A DNA stretch of 64,000 bases from Gordonia hankookensis. Its GTDB lineage: Bacteria > Actinomycetota > Actinomycetes > Mycobacteriales > Mycobacteriaceae. The notes under the pieces are model-generated. The model was not told the origin of the DNA, did not search any database, and was given only the letters and a program-made list of their open reading frames with translations. The DNA lies in NCBI RefSeq assembly GCF_014673215.1, contig NZ_JACWMS010000001.1:124001-188000 (forward strand), written 5' to 3'. Of the stretch, positions 9,277 to 17,258 are shown piece by piece (position 1 is the stretch's first letter; each line of letters opens with the position of its first letter). The position numbers were made by a program, and so were the translations under genes.

Positions 9277-10143
9277 CTAACCCGAGATCTTGATTCCGGG
9301 CGAGGTGCCCCAGAAGACGAGCGTCAGGACCAGGTTGGCGAAGACGATGACGATGATCGCCATGCGGATCGCGTGCCCGGCGGCCACTCCGACGCCTTCG
9401 GGACCCCCGGAGGCGAAATAGCCGTAATAGCACTGGATGAACGTGGTCAGCAGGACGAAGACGACCACCTTGACGAATGAGGCGACCATGTCGGTGGAGA
9501 CCAGGAACTGATTGAAGTAGTAGAGGTAGGTGCCTGCGCCCTGGCCGCTCTGCACCTGGAACATGACCTGGCAGGCCAGGTAGTTCGCGGCCAGCGACAC
9601 CGCATACAGCGGCACGATCGCGAGTACGGCCGCCGACATCCGGGTGGTGACGAGGTAGGGCAACGGACGGATCGCGATGGATTCGAGCGCGTCGATCTCT
9701 TCGCTGATGCGCATCGAACCGAGCTGCGCGGTGAATCGGCATCCCGACTGAGCGGTGAACGCGGTGGCCGCGAGCAGTGGCGCGATCTCACGGGTCGTGG
9801 CGAACGCCGACAGGCCGCCGGTCACCGGGGACATGCCGAGGAGGTTCAGGGCGGTGTATCCCTCGATGCCGACGGTGGCACCGCCCATGACGCCCAGGAT
9901 CACCATCACGCCGACGGTGCCGCCGCCGACGACGATCGCGCCGTTGCCCCAGGCGACATCCGACAGCAGACGCCAGACCTCTTTGCGGTAGTGGGTGAAG
10001 GTGATCGGCACCGCGCCGATCGACTTGACCAGAAAGGTGATGAGGTGGCCCATCGCGGCGAGCATGCCGCGCGGGCCCCGGTAGATCGCCTTGGCCGCTT
10101 CGAGCGGCCGGAGAGCGGGGGGCACATACCGTGATGCGGTCAT
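9277..10143 (-). CDS. yrbEB: YrbE-type ABC transporter permease (second subunit)
   Basis: A 288-residue MlaE/YrbE-family integral membrane protein with about five to six hydrophobic helices. The cytoplasmic coupling segment characteristic of MlaE proteins is visible (ISEEIDALESIAIRPLPYLV). With the first YrbE subunit it forms the inner-membrane permease that receives lipid from the Mce tunnel; the ATPase (Mkl/MceG) is usually encoded elsewhere and is not in this window. It starts one base after the yrbEA stop, indicating an operon. Confidence 0.92.
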   Translation of the reverse strand: MTASRYVPPALRPLEAAKAIYRGPRGMLAAMGHLITFLVKSIGAVPITFTHYRKEVWRLLSDVAWGNGAIVVGGGTVGVMVILGVMGGATVGIEGYTALNLLGMSPVTGGLSAFATTREIAPLLAATAFTAQSGCRFTAQLGSMRISEEIDALESIAIRPLPYLVTTRMSAAVLAIVPLYAVSLAANYLACQVMFQVQSGQGAGTYLYYFNQFLVSTDMVASFVKVVVFVLLTTFIQCYYGYFASGGPEGVGVAAGHAIRMAIIVIVFANLVLTLVFWGTSPGIKISG

Positions 10144-10144
10144 C

Positions 10145-10999
10145 TCACACCACCTTTACCGGGACGAGGATGGCGAACAGCTGAGTCAGCGCGACGTTCA
10201 CGGTGAACAACAGCAGCACGGAGTTGACCACGGCTGCGTTGACCGAGTTGGCCACACCCGCCGGACCGCCCTTGGTGGTGAGGCCGCGATCACAGGCGAC
10301 CACCGCGACGATGGCACCGAAGATCACGGCCTTGATGATCGCGAAGGCGAGGTCGGAGGTGGATGCGAAGGACGCGAATGTGCCGGTGTAGCTACCCGGC
10401 GTGCCGCCCTGAAAGTAGACGTTGAAGACATATCCGGTGATGAAACCGACGAAGCAGACGAAGCCGCACAGCAGGAAGCTCACCACCATGGTGGCCAGCA
10501 GGCGCGGGGAGATCAGACGCTGGATCGGGTTGACCCCCATCACCTTCATCGCGTCGATCTCGTCGCGGATGGTTCGTGAACCGAGGTCGGCGGCAATGGC
10601 CGAACCGACCGCGCCGGCCAGCAGCAGCGACGTCACCAGTGGCGCGCCCTGCCGGATCACACCCAGTCCGGTCGCCGCTCCCGAGAACGAGGTCGCGCCG
10701 ATCTGACCGGCGATGTTGGACACCTGGATCGACACGATCACCCCGATCGGGATCGCGACCAGCAGCGTCGGGAACACCGAGGTACTCGACATGAACGCGC
10801 ACTGACGGATGAACTCACCGAACGGGAACCGGCGTTTGACGATGTCGACGATGAGGACCTTGAAGACCTCCACGAACATGCCCATCTGCCGCCCGAACGT
10901 GTCGAACGAGGCCATGACGTGGTCACGGAACCACCGGCGCACTCCGCCCGAGCCCGCACGTGTTCCCTCCCCGTTCGAGGTCACCGCGTCAGTACTCAA
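10145..10999 (-). CDS. yrbEA: YrbE-type ABC transporter permease (first subunit, first gene of the mce operon)
   Basis: A 284-residue MlaE/YrbE permease with the conserved coupling segment TIRDEIDAMKVMGVNPIQRL in mid-protein. The best start is a TTG at 10999 preceded by an AGGGTAGGGG-like ribosome site; no ATG fits, so a weak initiator may limit expression of the first cistron. The promoter should lie in the divergent region shared with treZ, which holds a CRP-like site and AT-rich repeats. Which mce family (1 to 4) this is cannot be decided by eye. Confidence 0.9.
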   Translation of the reverse strand: MSTDAVTSNGEGTRAGSGGVRRWFRDHVMASFDTFGRQMGMFVEVFKVLIVDIVKRRFPFGEFIRQCAFMSSTSVFPTLLVAIPIGVIVSIQVSNIAGQIGATSFSGAATGLGVIRQGAPLVTSLLLAGAVGSAIAADLGSRTIRDEIDAMKVMGVNPIQRLISPRLLATMVVSFLLCGFVCFVGFITGYVFNVYFQGGTPGSYTGTFASFASTSDLAFAIIKAVIFGAIVAVVACDRGLTTKGGPAGVANSVNAAVVNSVLLLFTVNVALTQLFAILVPVKVV

Positions 11000-11128
11000 T
11001 CCCCTACCCTCGCGTGTCGGCTGCCCCGTCGCCGGGTTCAGTCAGATGTGTCGATCGAGCGGCCGACTCGGCCACCATCCCGCACACCATGTCGATGCGG
11101 GCCCCCTCGTGGGCCGACCCCCGCCGGT

Positions 11129-11158
11129 AAATATATCTGATATCTCGCTGATATCTCC
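11129..11158. promoter_or_regulatory. AT-rich GATATC direct repeats between yrbEA and treZ
   Basis: Within very GC-rich sequence there is an AT-rich island containing TGATATCTC twice (11138-11146 and 11149-11157), 11 bases apart, each with the palindrome GATATC. One-helical-turn spacing on the same DNA face is typical of tandem regulator sites. It lies about 140 bases upstream of the yrbEA start, so an mce-operon operator or promoter element is plausible. No regulator can be named. Confidence 0.4.
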
Positions 11159-11166
11159 AATCCCTC

Positions 11167-11182
11167 TGTGTCACGGGTCACA
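11167..11182. promoter_or_regulatory. CRP/GlxR-type cAMP receptor site
   Basis: TGTGTCACGGGTCACA matches the CRP-family consensus TGTGA-N6-TCACA at 9 of 10 fixed positions (T instead of A at position 5). Its centre is about 54 bases upstream of the predicted treZ transcription start and about 175 bases upstream of yrbEA, so it could act on either divergent gene. CRP control of trehalose or lipid-import genes would make metabolic sense but is inference. Confidence 0.5.
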
Positions 11183-11199
11183 GTACCGACATCTGCGCC

Positions 11200-11221
11200 T
11201 GTCACAGCTGCGACATACCTT
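11200..11221 (+). promoter_or_regulatory. treZ promoter (-10 TACCTT) with adjacent inverted repeat
   Basis: TACCTT (11216-11221) fits the actinobacterial TANNNT -10 element and lies seven bases before the GTG at 11229, the geometry of a leaderless transcript. Immediately upstream, TGTCACAGCTGCGACA (11200-11215) is an inverted repeat with one mismatch, occupying the -35/-10 spacer; a related GTCACAGTACCGACAT lies at 11177-11192. The repeat could be an operator. Confidence 0.45.
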
Positions 11222-11228
11222 GTGTTGC

Positions 11229-13103
11229 GTGACCGATAAGTCGAAAGCTCCCGACACCTTAACTGGGTCGACCGACCAACGTGGGGAGATATCGCGCTTT
11301 CCGGTTCCGGCGCGGCCGTTCATCCCGCCGCACTCGGCGGCCGACATCCGCGTCTGGGCGCCGCGTGCACAGAGTGTCGTGATGCTGGCCGAGACCGGCG
11401 ACGGCCAGATCGAGATCCCGATGCGCCGAGACCCGGTGGTCAACGGGCAGGACGCGGCCCAGTGGTGGGTTCCGGCACCCGAGCGCGCAACCGCGGCGCC
11501 GCCAGACCTCCGATACCGTTTCGTCGTCGACGGCGGCGAACCCGTCCCCGATCCACGTTCCGTGCGACTTCCCGACGGCGTCCACGGCAGTTCGGCGCTG
11601 CATCATCTCGACGAGTCGTCGTGGTCCGACGACGACTGGCGCGGCATCGATGTCCGAGGAGCCGTGCTCTATGAGCTGCACATCGGAACCTTCACTGCGC
11701 AAGGCACATTCGACGCCGCGATCGAGCGGCTCGATCACCTGGTGACCCTCGGTGTCGACGTCGTCGAGGTCATGCCGGTCAACGCGTTCAACGGGACTCA
11801 CGGCTGGGGCTACGACGGCGTCGCGTGGTACGCGGTGCACGAGCCCTACGGCGGTCCGGATGGCTTCGCCCGATTTGTCGACGCCTGCCACCGGCGCGGT
11901 CTCGGCGTGGTGCTCGACGTCGTCTACAACCACCTCGGGCCGTCGGGCAACTATCTGCCCCGGTTCGGTCCGTACCTGACCGAGGGAACCAACAGCTGGG
12001 GCTCATCGCTGAACCTGGCGGAGCCGGATTCTGACGAGGTCCGGTCCTACATCATCGCCAACGCGCTTCGCTGGCTGCGCGACTTCCACGTCGACGGGTT
12101 ACGTCTCGACGCCGTCCACGCTCTCGTCGATCCTCGAGCAGTCCATCTGCTCGAGGAACTGGCGATGGCCACCGATGCGCTCGCACTCGAACTGGGCAGG
12201 CCTCTGTCGCTGATCGCGGAAAGCGACCTCAACGATCCACGACTGATCCTGCCGCGTGAACTCGGCGGGTACGGACTGGCCGCGCAATGGGACGACGACA
12301 TCCACCACGCGATCCACGCCGCCGTCTCAGGAGAGCGGCAAGGCTACTACGCCGATTTCGGCAGCCTCGAGGGGCTGTCGAAGGTGCTGCGGGGCGGGTT
12401 CTTCCACGACGGCACCTATTCATCGTTCCGCAGGCGCCACCATGGCCGTCCGATACCGACCGACCTGGTCGCCGCAGAGGCGTTGGTGGCCTACACGTGC
12501 AATCACGACCAGATCGGCAATCGGGCCGTCGGCGACCGGCCGTCGGCCTATCTCACCGGCGGTCGCCTCGCCATCAAGGCGGCACTCGTGCTGCTCTCGC
12601 CGTTCACCCCGATGTTGTTCATGGGCGAGGAATGGGCGGCACAGACGCCGTTCGCATTCTTCACCTCACATCCCGAGCCGGAACTCGGGCGCGCGACGGC
12701 GAACGGCAGGCGCGCGGAGTTCGCCGACCACGGCTGGGACGGTGTGGAGATCCCCGATCCTCAGGACCCGCAGACCTTCCGGTCGTCGAAACTCGACTGG
12801 TCCGAGATGGACCAGAGCACCCACCGTCGGATGTTCGACTTCTACCGCGAGCTGATCGAGTTGCGCAAGCGCGAGGAGGATCTCCATCGCGGCGATTTTG
12901 CCTCGGTCACAACATCATTCGACGACTCGGCCGGTTGGTTTGCAATGGAGCGCGGTGAGTGGATCGTGATCTGCGTCCTGGCCGGAACCGAGACGACCGT
13001 ACCGGTCGACCTGGCCCCCGAGCTCTGGTGGGACGAACCCGCGATCGCCGACGGAGCGCTGCACAGCAGCGGGCACAACGTGGTGATCGGCCGGACCCGC
13101 TGA
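11229..13103 (+). CDS. treZ: Maltooligosyl trehalose trehalohydrolase
   Basis: TreZ hydrolyses the terminal maltooligosyl-trehalose bond made by TreY and releases trehalose. An N-terminal CBM48-like domain begins at IRVWAPRAQSVVML (about residue 40). The GH13 catalytic barrel follows, with LYELHIGTFTAQGTF, VVLDVVYNHLGPSGNYL, VDGLRLDAVHAL (nucleophile Asp) and LSLIAESDLNDPR (acid/base Glu). Length of 624 is slightly above the usual 580-600 because of an N-terminal extension. The open frame continues upstream, but GTG at 11229 sits seven bases after a -10-like TACCTT, so a leaderless start is likely. It is convergent with ilvA, four bases apart. Confidence 0.92.
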   Translation: MTDKSKAPDTLTGSTDQRGEISRFPVPARPFIPPHSAADIRVWAPRAQSVVMLAETGDGQIEIPMRRDPVVNGQDAAQWWVPAPERATAAPPDLRYRFVVDGGEPVPDPRSVRLPDGVHGSSALHHLDESSWSDDDWRGIDVRGAVLYELHIGTFTAQGTFDAAIERLDHLVTLGVDVVEVMPVNAFNGTHGWGYDGVAWYAVHEPYGGPDGFARFVDACHRRGLGVVLDVVYNHLGPSGNYLPRFGPYLTEGTNSWGSSLNLAEPDSDEVRSYIIANALRWLRDFHVDGLRLDAVHALVDPRAVHLLEELAMATDALALELGRPLSLIAESDLNDPRLILPRELGGYGLAAQWDDDIHHAIHAAVSGERQGYYADFGSLEGLSKVLRGGFFHDGTYSSFRRRHHGRPIPTDLVAAEALVAYTCNHDQIGNRAVGDRPSAYLTGGRLAIKAALVLLSPFTPMLFMGEEWAAQTPFAFFTSHPEPELGRATANGRRAEFADHGWDGVEIPDPQDPQTFRSSKLDWSEMDQSTHRRMFDFYRELIELRKREEDLHRGDFASVTTSFDDSAGWFAMERGEWIVICVLAGTETTVPVDLAPELWWDEPAIADGALHSSGHNVVIGRTR

Positions 13104-13107
13104 CCGA

Positions 13108-14493
13108 TCAGGTCAGGTAATCGTAGGCCGGGGTACCGGGTTCGAGTCGCTCACAGTGCAGTCGTGAATGCGCCATGCGATCCATCAGACCGACGAGTCC
13201 CTCGGGTTCACCGAGCTCCACACCGACCAGCGCGGCCCCGGTCTCGCGGTTGTTCCGCTTGACGTACTCGAACAGCGTGATGTCGTCGTCAGGACCCAGC
13301 ACGTCGTCGAGGAACCTCCGCAATGCCCCGGGCTCCTGCGGGAAGTCCACCAGGAAGTAGTGCTTGAGTCCCTTGTGGACGAGCGAACGTTCGATGATCT
13401 CGCCGTACCGCGAGACGTCGTTGTTGCCGCCGGAGATCAGGCAGACGACGGTGGCGTCGGCCGGCAGGTCCAGCGTGGACAGTCCGGTGACGGCGAGTGC
13501 ACCGGCCGGCTCGGCGATGATGCCTTCGTTCTGATACAGCGCCAGCATGGTCGAACAGATCGCACCCTCGTCGACGTGCATGATGTGCGCGGAGCCCGGG
13601 CGGGGTCGGTACCGAACGCCGTCCTCGAGCACTCCGACCAGGGGTTCCGGCGCAATACCCGGCAGGCTCGGGTGTTCGGTGATGGTTGCGTCGAGATCCG
13701 CCATCACCCGGTGGCCGATGCTGCCGATGCGCTTGACCGCCGCGCCGTCGACGAAGGGATCGATGGCGTCGAGAGTGACGGGGCCGCCGGCCGCGAGCGC
13801 CGCGGTCAAGGAGACAGCGCCGGTCGGCTCGACTCCGACGATGGCCACGTCGTCGCTGAGCGACCGCAGGTAGGTCGCGATACCGGCGAGGCAGCCACCG
13901 CCACCGACGGGCGCGACCACGACGTCGGGCACCTTTCCGAGTTGCTCGACGATCTCATAGGCGATGGTCCCCTGCCCCGCGGCGGTACGCGGGTCATCGA
14001 ACGCATGAATCCAGGACGCCCCGGTGCGCATGACGTCCGACTGCGCCGCGGCGGCTGCAGCATCGTAGGTCTCGCCGACGGCGATCAGCTCGACGAAGTC
14101 TCCACCGTGCCAACGGATTCGGTCGCGCTTCTGCTTCGGAGTGGTGGTCGGCACGTAGATCCGCCCGGGCACCTGCATGGACCGGCACGCGTAGGCGACG
14201 CCCTGTGCGTGGTTGCCCGCGCTCGCCGCGACCACACCGCGGGCAAGTTCCTGCTCGGACAGTTGGGCCATGACGTTGTACGCACCGCGAATCTTGTACG
14301 AGCGCACCGTCTGCAGGTCCTCACGCTTGAGAAAGACCCGGGCCCCGGCGTCTGCCGAGATCCGCGGCGATTCCTCGAGCGGCGTGCGGGCGACAGCCTC
14401 GGCGATCCGTGCGACCGACGCCGTGATGGCGTCCGCGGTCAACGTGGGACCGTGCTGATGAACCGATGCCTCCTGCGTACTCACGCTCTCCAT
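13108..14493 (-). CDS. ilvA: Threonine dehydratase, biosynthetic (isoleucine pathway)
   Basis: Deaminates threonine to 2-oxobutyrate, the first step of isoleucine synthesis. The PLP-lysine motif is YKIRGAYN near residue 75. The glycine-rich phosphate loop GGGGCLAG is present in mid-protein. A C-terminal ACT-like regulatory domain (about residues 370-461, from HYFLVDFPQEPGALRRFL) marks the feedback-inhibitable biosynthetic form rather than the catabolic one. I chose the ATG at 14493, with GGTGAG upstream; an ATG six codons earlier is possible. In M. tuberculosis ilvA is also close to treZ. Confidence 0.92.
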   Translation of the reverse strand: MESVSTQEASVHQHGPTLTADAITASVARIAEAVARTPLEESPRISADAGARVFLKREDLQTVRSYKIRGAYNVMAQLSEQELARGVVAASAGNHAQGVAYACRSMQVPGRIYVPTTTPKQKRDRIRWHGGDFVELIAVGETYDAAAAAAQSDVMRTGASWIHAFDDPRTAAGQGTIAYEIVEQLGKVPDVVVAPVGGGGCLAGIATYLRSLSDDVAIVGVEPTGAVSLTAALAAGGPVTLDAIDPFVDGAAVKRIGSIGHRVMADLDATITEHPSLPGIAPEPLVGVLEDGVRYRPRPGSAHIMHVDEGAICSTMLALYQNEGIIAEPAGALAVTGLSTLDLPADATVVCLISGGNNDVSRYGEIIERSLVHKGLKHYFLVDFPQEPGALRRFLDDVLGPDDDITLFEYVKRNNRETGAALVGVELGEPEGLVGLMDRMAHSRLHCERLEPGTPAYDYLT

Positions 14494-14666
14494 GCTCTCA
14501 CCCGGCGTCATGGTGGGCGCATCGGGAGGTCCGGCGCAGCCCGATCGTAAATGGTCGACGGGGCCGTGCCGCGGGCATACACTCCACACAGGTCAACGAA
14601 CCAGTCGTCCCCGAGATCTGTGCGCGTGACCAACCGGCGGACGGCGTCCAACCTCGAGAGGCCGAG

Positions 14667-15692
14667 ATGTTCCGACGCTCCACATCGTTCGACTGCGCTG
14701 ACGACTCTGCATCGGTGTCGCCCCCGGGATCAAGGCGGCCCGTCCGACGACGATTGATCGCGACATCCTCGGTGATCGCTCTCGCCGCCGGCCTGTTCAC
14801 CGCGCTGTCGGCGGCCCCGGCCGCGGCGGCACCGGTGTGCGCAGGCGCCGGGCAGGCCCCGCGCCTCGTCGGCTCGGTACCCGGGGCAGCACTCGAGGGA
14901 CTGACCGTCGATGCCGGCGGGCGGCTGTACACCACCGATCTGATCTCGGGAAGGGTGTTCCGCCTCTCGGCACCGGGCGCGCGGCCGGTCCCGATCGCGC
15001 GTGTCCCCGAAAGCGGCGCCGGCGCGCTGGCGTGGGCCCGCGACGGCGCATTGCTCGTCGGCTACGGTGCCGATCCCCGCGTGGTGGTCGGGGACTCGCT
15101 CCGGCACGCAGGTATCGCACGGCTGAACGTCGCCAACCTTGCGCTCCGACCGTGGGTACGCGGCTTCTCGGCCGCCAACGGGATGGATACGGCGGCGAGC
15201 GGAATCGTCTATGCCACCAATGATTTCGGGAATCTGATCGGACGCGCCTATCCCAACGGCGCAGTGCAGGCCGACTGGGGTTCGCTGCCAAGCGCCAACG
15301 GCGCTGTCCTCGGAAAAGGTGACCGGTGGCTGTACGTATCCCGCACCTTCGTGAATCCGGGCGTCAGCCGCATCTCGACGGCCAACCCTCGGGTGGTGCA
15401 GAGCCTGCTCGATCTGGGCGGGAACATCACCGCAGGCCCGGATGGGCTGACACTGGATTCCAAGGAGCGGCCGGTGGTTCCGTTCAACGGGTCGGGCCAG
15501 ATCGTCCGGATCACCTCGCCGGGACGCTACTGCGTACTCGCTTCGGGGATCCCCACTTCGAGTGTGTTGTCGTACGGCCGGGGAGACCGCGGCTTCGCGG
15601 CGGGCCATCTCTACCGGGCCGGCTTCGACGGACGGATCTACGAGATCCCGGGTGGGTTCGATCGGGGCGCCACGGCGGCGGTGCCGAGCTGA
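14667..15692 (+). CDS. Secreted SMP-30/NHL-like beta-propeller protein, copy 1
   Basis: A 341-residue exported protein. An arginine-rich N-region, hydrophobic core and AAPAAAAP site near residue 50 form a Sec signal peptide. The mature part has repeated blade-like segments (GLTVDAGGRLYTTDLISGRVFRL, ANGAVLGKGDRWLYVS, GLTLDSKERPVVPF) like gluconolactonase or strictosidine-synthase-type six-bladed propellers. Two cysteines (PVCAGAG and GRYCVL) could join the ends of the propeller. The start is supported by GAGAGG upstream. No catalytic activity can be assigned. The next gene is a close paralog. Confidence 0.75.
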   Translation: MFRRSTSFDCADDSASVSPPGSRRPVRRRLIATSSVIALAAGLFTALSAAPAAAAPVCAGAGQAPRLVGSVPGAALEGLTVDAGGRLYTTDLISGRVFRLSAPGARPVPIARVPESGAGALAWARDGALLVGYGADPRVVVGDSLRHAGIARLNVANLALRPWVRGFSAANGMDTAASGIVYATNDFGNLIGRAYPNGAVQADWGSLPSANGAVLGKGDRWLYVSRTFVNPGVSRISTANPRVVQSLLDLGGNITAGPDGLTLDSKERPVVPFNGSGQIVRITSPGRYCVLASGIPTSSVLSYGRGDRGFAAGHLYRAGFDGRIYEIPGGFDRGATAAVPS

Positions 15693-15766
15693 GCGGGAGT
15701 CCACCAACCGGCCATCCACCGGCACCATACGTGGGCGGACGCCCGCGAGATCACTGGAAGGCTGAC

Positions 15767-16780
15767 ATGTTCCGACGGAACCGCTGCGATGATGCCGTCA
15801 ACTCAGGGATGCACCCCGGCGCGAACCCCCGTCGGCGACGTCTGGTCGTCGCGGCGTCGGTGGTGGCACTCTCGGCTGGACTGCTCACCGCGGTGTCCGC
15901 GGCTCCTGCCTCGGCCGCGCCGATCTGCGCCGGAGCCGGTCAGGCGCCACGACTGGTCGGAACCGTGCCGGGCGCCGCACTCAAAGGTCTCACCGTCGAT
16001 GCCGGCGGGCGGCTTTACACAACAGACCTGGTCTCCGGACGGGTGTTTCGTCTCTCCGCCCCCGGCGCACCGGCGGTCCCGATCGCTCATGTCCCCGACG
16101 GAGGCGCCGACGCACTGGCCTGGGCACCCGATGGCGCGCTGCTGGTCGGCTATGGATCCGATCCCCGCGTCTTCGTCGGGGACGCACTGCGCCCCGGCGG
16201 CATCGCGCGTATGAATGTCGGCAATCTGTCCATCCGCCCGTGGGTACGAGGACTCTCGGCCGCCGACGGCATCGATGTCGGCGCAAACGGAACGGTTTAC
16301 GCCACCAACGATTTCGGCAATCTCATCGGCCGCGTACACCCTGGCGGCGCCGTGCAGTCGGCCTGGGGAACTGTGCCGAGCGCCAACGGCGCAGTTCTCG
16401 GACGCGATGACCATTGGCTGTACGTGTCCCGTACCTGGGTCAATCCGGGCGTCAGCCGCATCTCCACGGCCGACCCGCGGGTGGTGCAGAGCCTGTTGGA
16501 CCTCGGTGCGAACACGATGGCGGGTCCGGCCGGCCTGACACTTGATTCCCGGGGGCGTCCAGTGGTGGCGTTCGGCGGGGCCGGACAGATCGTCCGGATC
16601 ACTTCGCCGGGACGGTACTGCGTCCTCGGGTCCGGCATCACATCGTCCATCGTGGTGTCCTACGGCCGCGGGACCCGCGGATTCTCGGTGGGACATCTCT
16701 ACCGGGCCGGCTTCGATGGCTGCATCTATGAGATACCGGGCGGATTCGATCGGGGTGCGGCTGCGGCCATCCCTGGCTGA
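15767..16780 (+). CDS. Secreted SMP-30/NHL-like beta-propeller protein, copy 2
   Basis: A 337-residue paralog of the preceding gene, alignable over its whole length, including the MFRR start, AxA signal-peptidase site and nearly every propeller segment. Differences cluster in the signal peptide and scattered surface positions; DGCIYEIPGGF gives an extra cysteine relative to DGRIYEIPGGF in copy 1. It starts 74 bases after copy 1 ends, with GGAAGG before the ATG, so it arose by tandem duplication and may be co-transcribed. Function unknown; a cell-envelope or extracellular lactonase-like or binding role is possible. Confidence 0.75.
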   Translation: MFRRNRCDDAVNSGMHPGANPRRRRLVVAASVVALSAGLLTAVSAAPASAAPICAGAGQAPRLVGTVPGAALKGLTVDAGGRLYTTDLVSGRVFRLSAPGAPAVPIAHVPDGGADALAWAPDGALLVGYGSDPRVFVGDALRPGGIARMNVGNLSIRPWVRGLSAADGIDVGANGTVYATNDFGNLIGRVHPGGAVQSAWGTVPSANGAVLGRDDHWLYVSRTWVNPGVSRISTADPRVVQSLLDLGANTMAGPAGLTLDSRGRPVVAFGGAGQIVRITSPGRYCVLGSGITSSIVVSYGRGTRGFSVGHLYRAGFDGCIYEIPGGFDRGAAAAIPG

Positions 16781-16879
16781 GCGGGCTCTCGCCGCGAATC
16801 CGGCTTCTGTCGACGGGAATTCAGTCGCTGTCGACGGCTGTGCGGTTGCTGTAGGCGGATCTGTGGTCGCCGTCGGCGC

Positions 16880-17131
16880 TTAGCGGTGCCGGCGTGATTG
16901 CCAGAAACGCTCGGTCCACCACACGGTGATCAGCGCAACTGCCGAAGCCCAGGCGACGGCCTGGACCGAACCGGTGATGGCGAGGGCGAGCACCCCGACG
17001 ACGACGGCGGCCAGCAGAGCATGCAGCTTGTAGACGGGCCACCTGGTTCCGGCGATCTCCACCGATCGTGCCGATGCCCGCGCGCGGGCGGGACGCACCT
17101 CGACCAGCGCGGTGATGTTCGCTGAGGTCAT
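16880..17131 (-). CDS. Small two-helix membrane protein
   Basis: An 83-residue protein with an arginine-rich N-terminal segment and two hydrophobic helices (about residues 34-53 and 57-74), ending in basic WQSRRHR. The ATG at 17131 is chosen because GAGGAG lies seven to twelve bases upstream; the open frame extends 21 codons further with no support. It is transcribed in the same direction as dnaE, downstream of it, and convergent with the second beta-propeller gene. I do not recognise the family. Confidence 0.6.
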   Translation of the reverse strand: MTSANITALVEVRPARARASARSVEIAGTRWPVYKLHALLAAVVVGVLALAITGSVQAVAWASAVALITVWWTERFWQSRRHR

Positions 17132-17258
17132 GGTCACTCCTCGGTCAGGCGGCGATGGCAGATGTTCGGTGCCACTGACCCCAGCATAACGCATCGGGAA
17201 CTAAATTGTTCGGCCAGCCGAAATCTCTGGTTCGGATGTGGGCACTTTCACGTCGCCG

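Noticed and set aside
10809..11228. Upstream extension of the treZ open frame (about 140 codons)
   Set aside because: It overlaps yrbEA and the regulatory region and lacks a ribosome site; the leaderless GTG at 11229 is better.
13100..13116. CTGACC/GGTCAG small hairpin between treZ and ilvA
   Set aside because: Only a six-base stem overlapping the treZ stop codon with no T-run; not listed as a terminator.
16781..16879. 21-base degenerate repeats (reading SVAVDG, CAVAVGG, SVVAVGA) after the second beta-propeller gene
   Set aside because: They lie beyond the stop in another frame, are imperfect and short; no function can be supported.
17195..17230. GGAACTAAATTGTTC inverted repeat near the dnaE 3' end
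   Set aside because: The half-sites are six bases apart rather than four, and no gene start is suitably placed; too weak for a LexA call.
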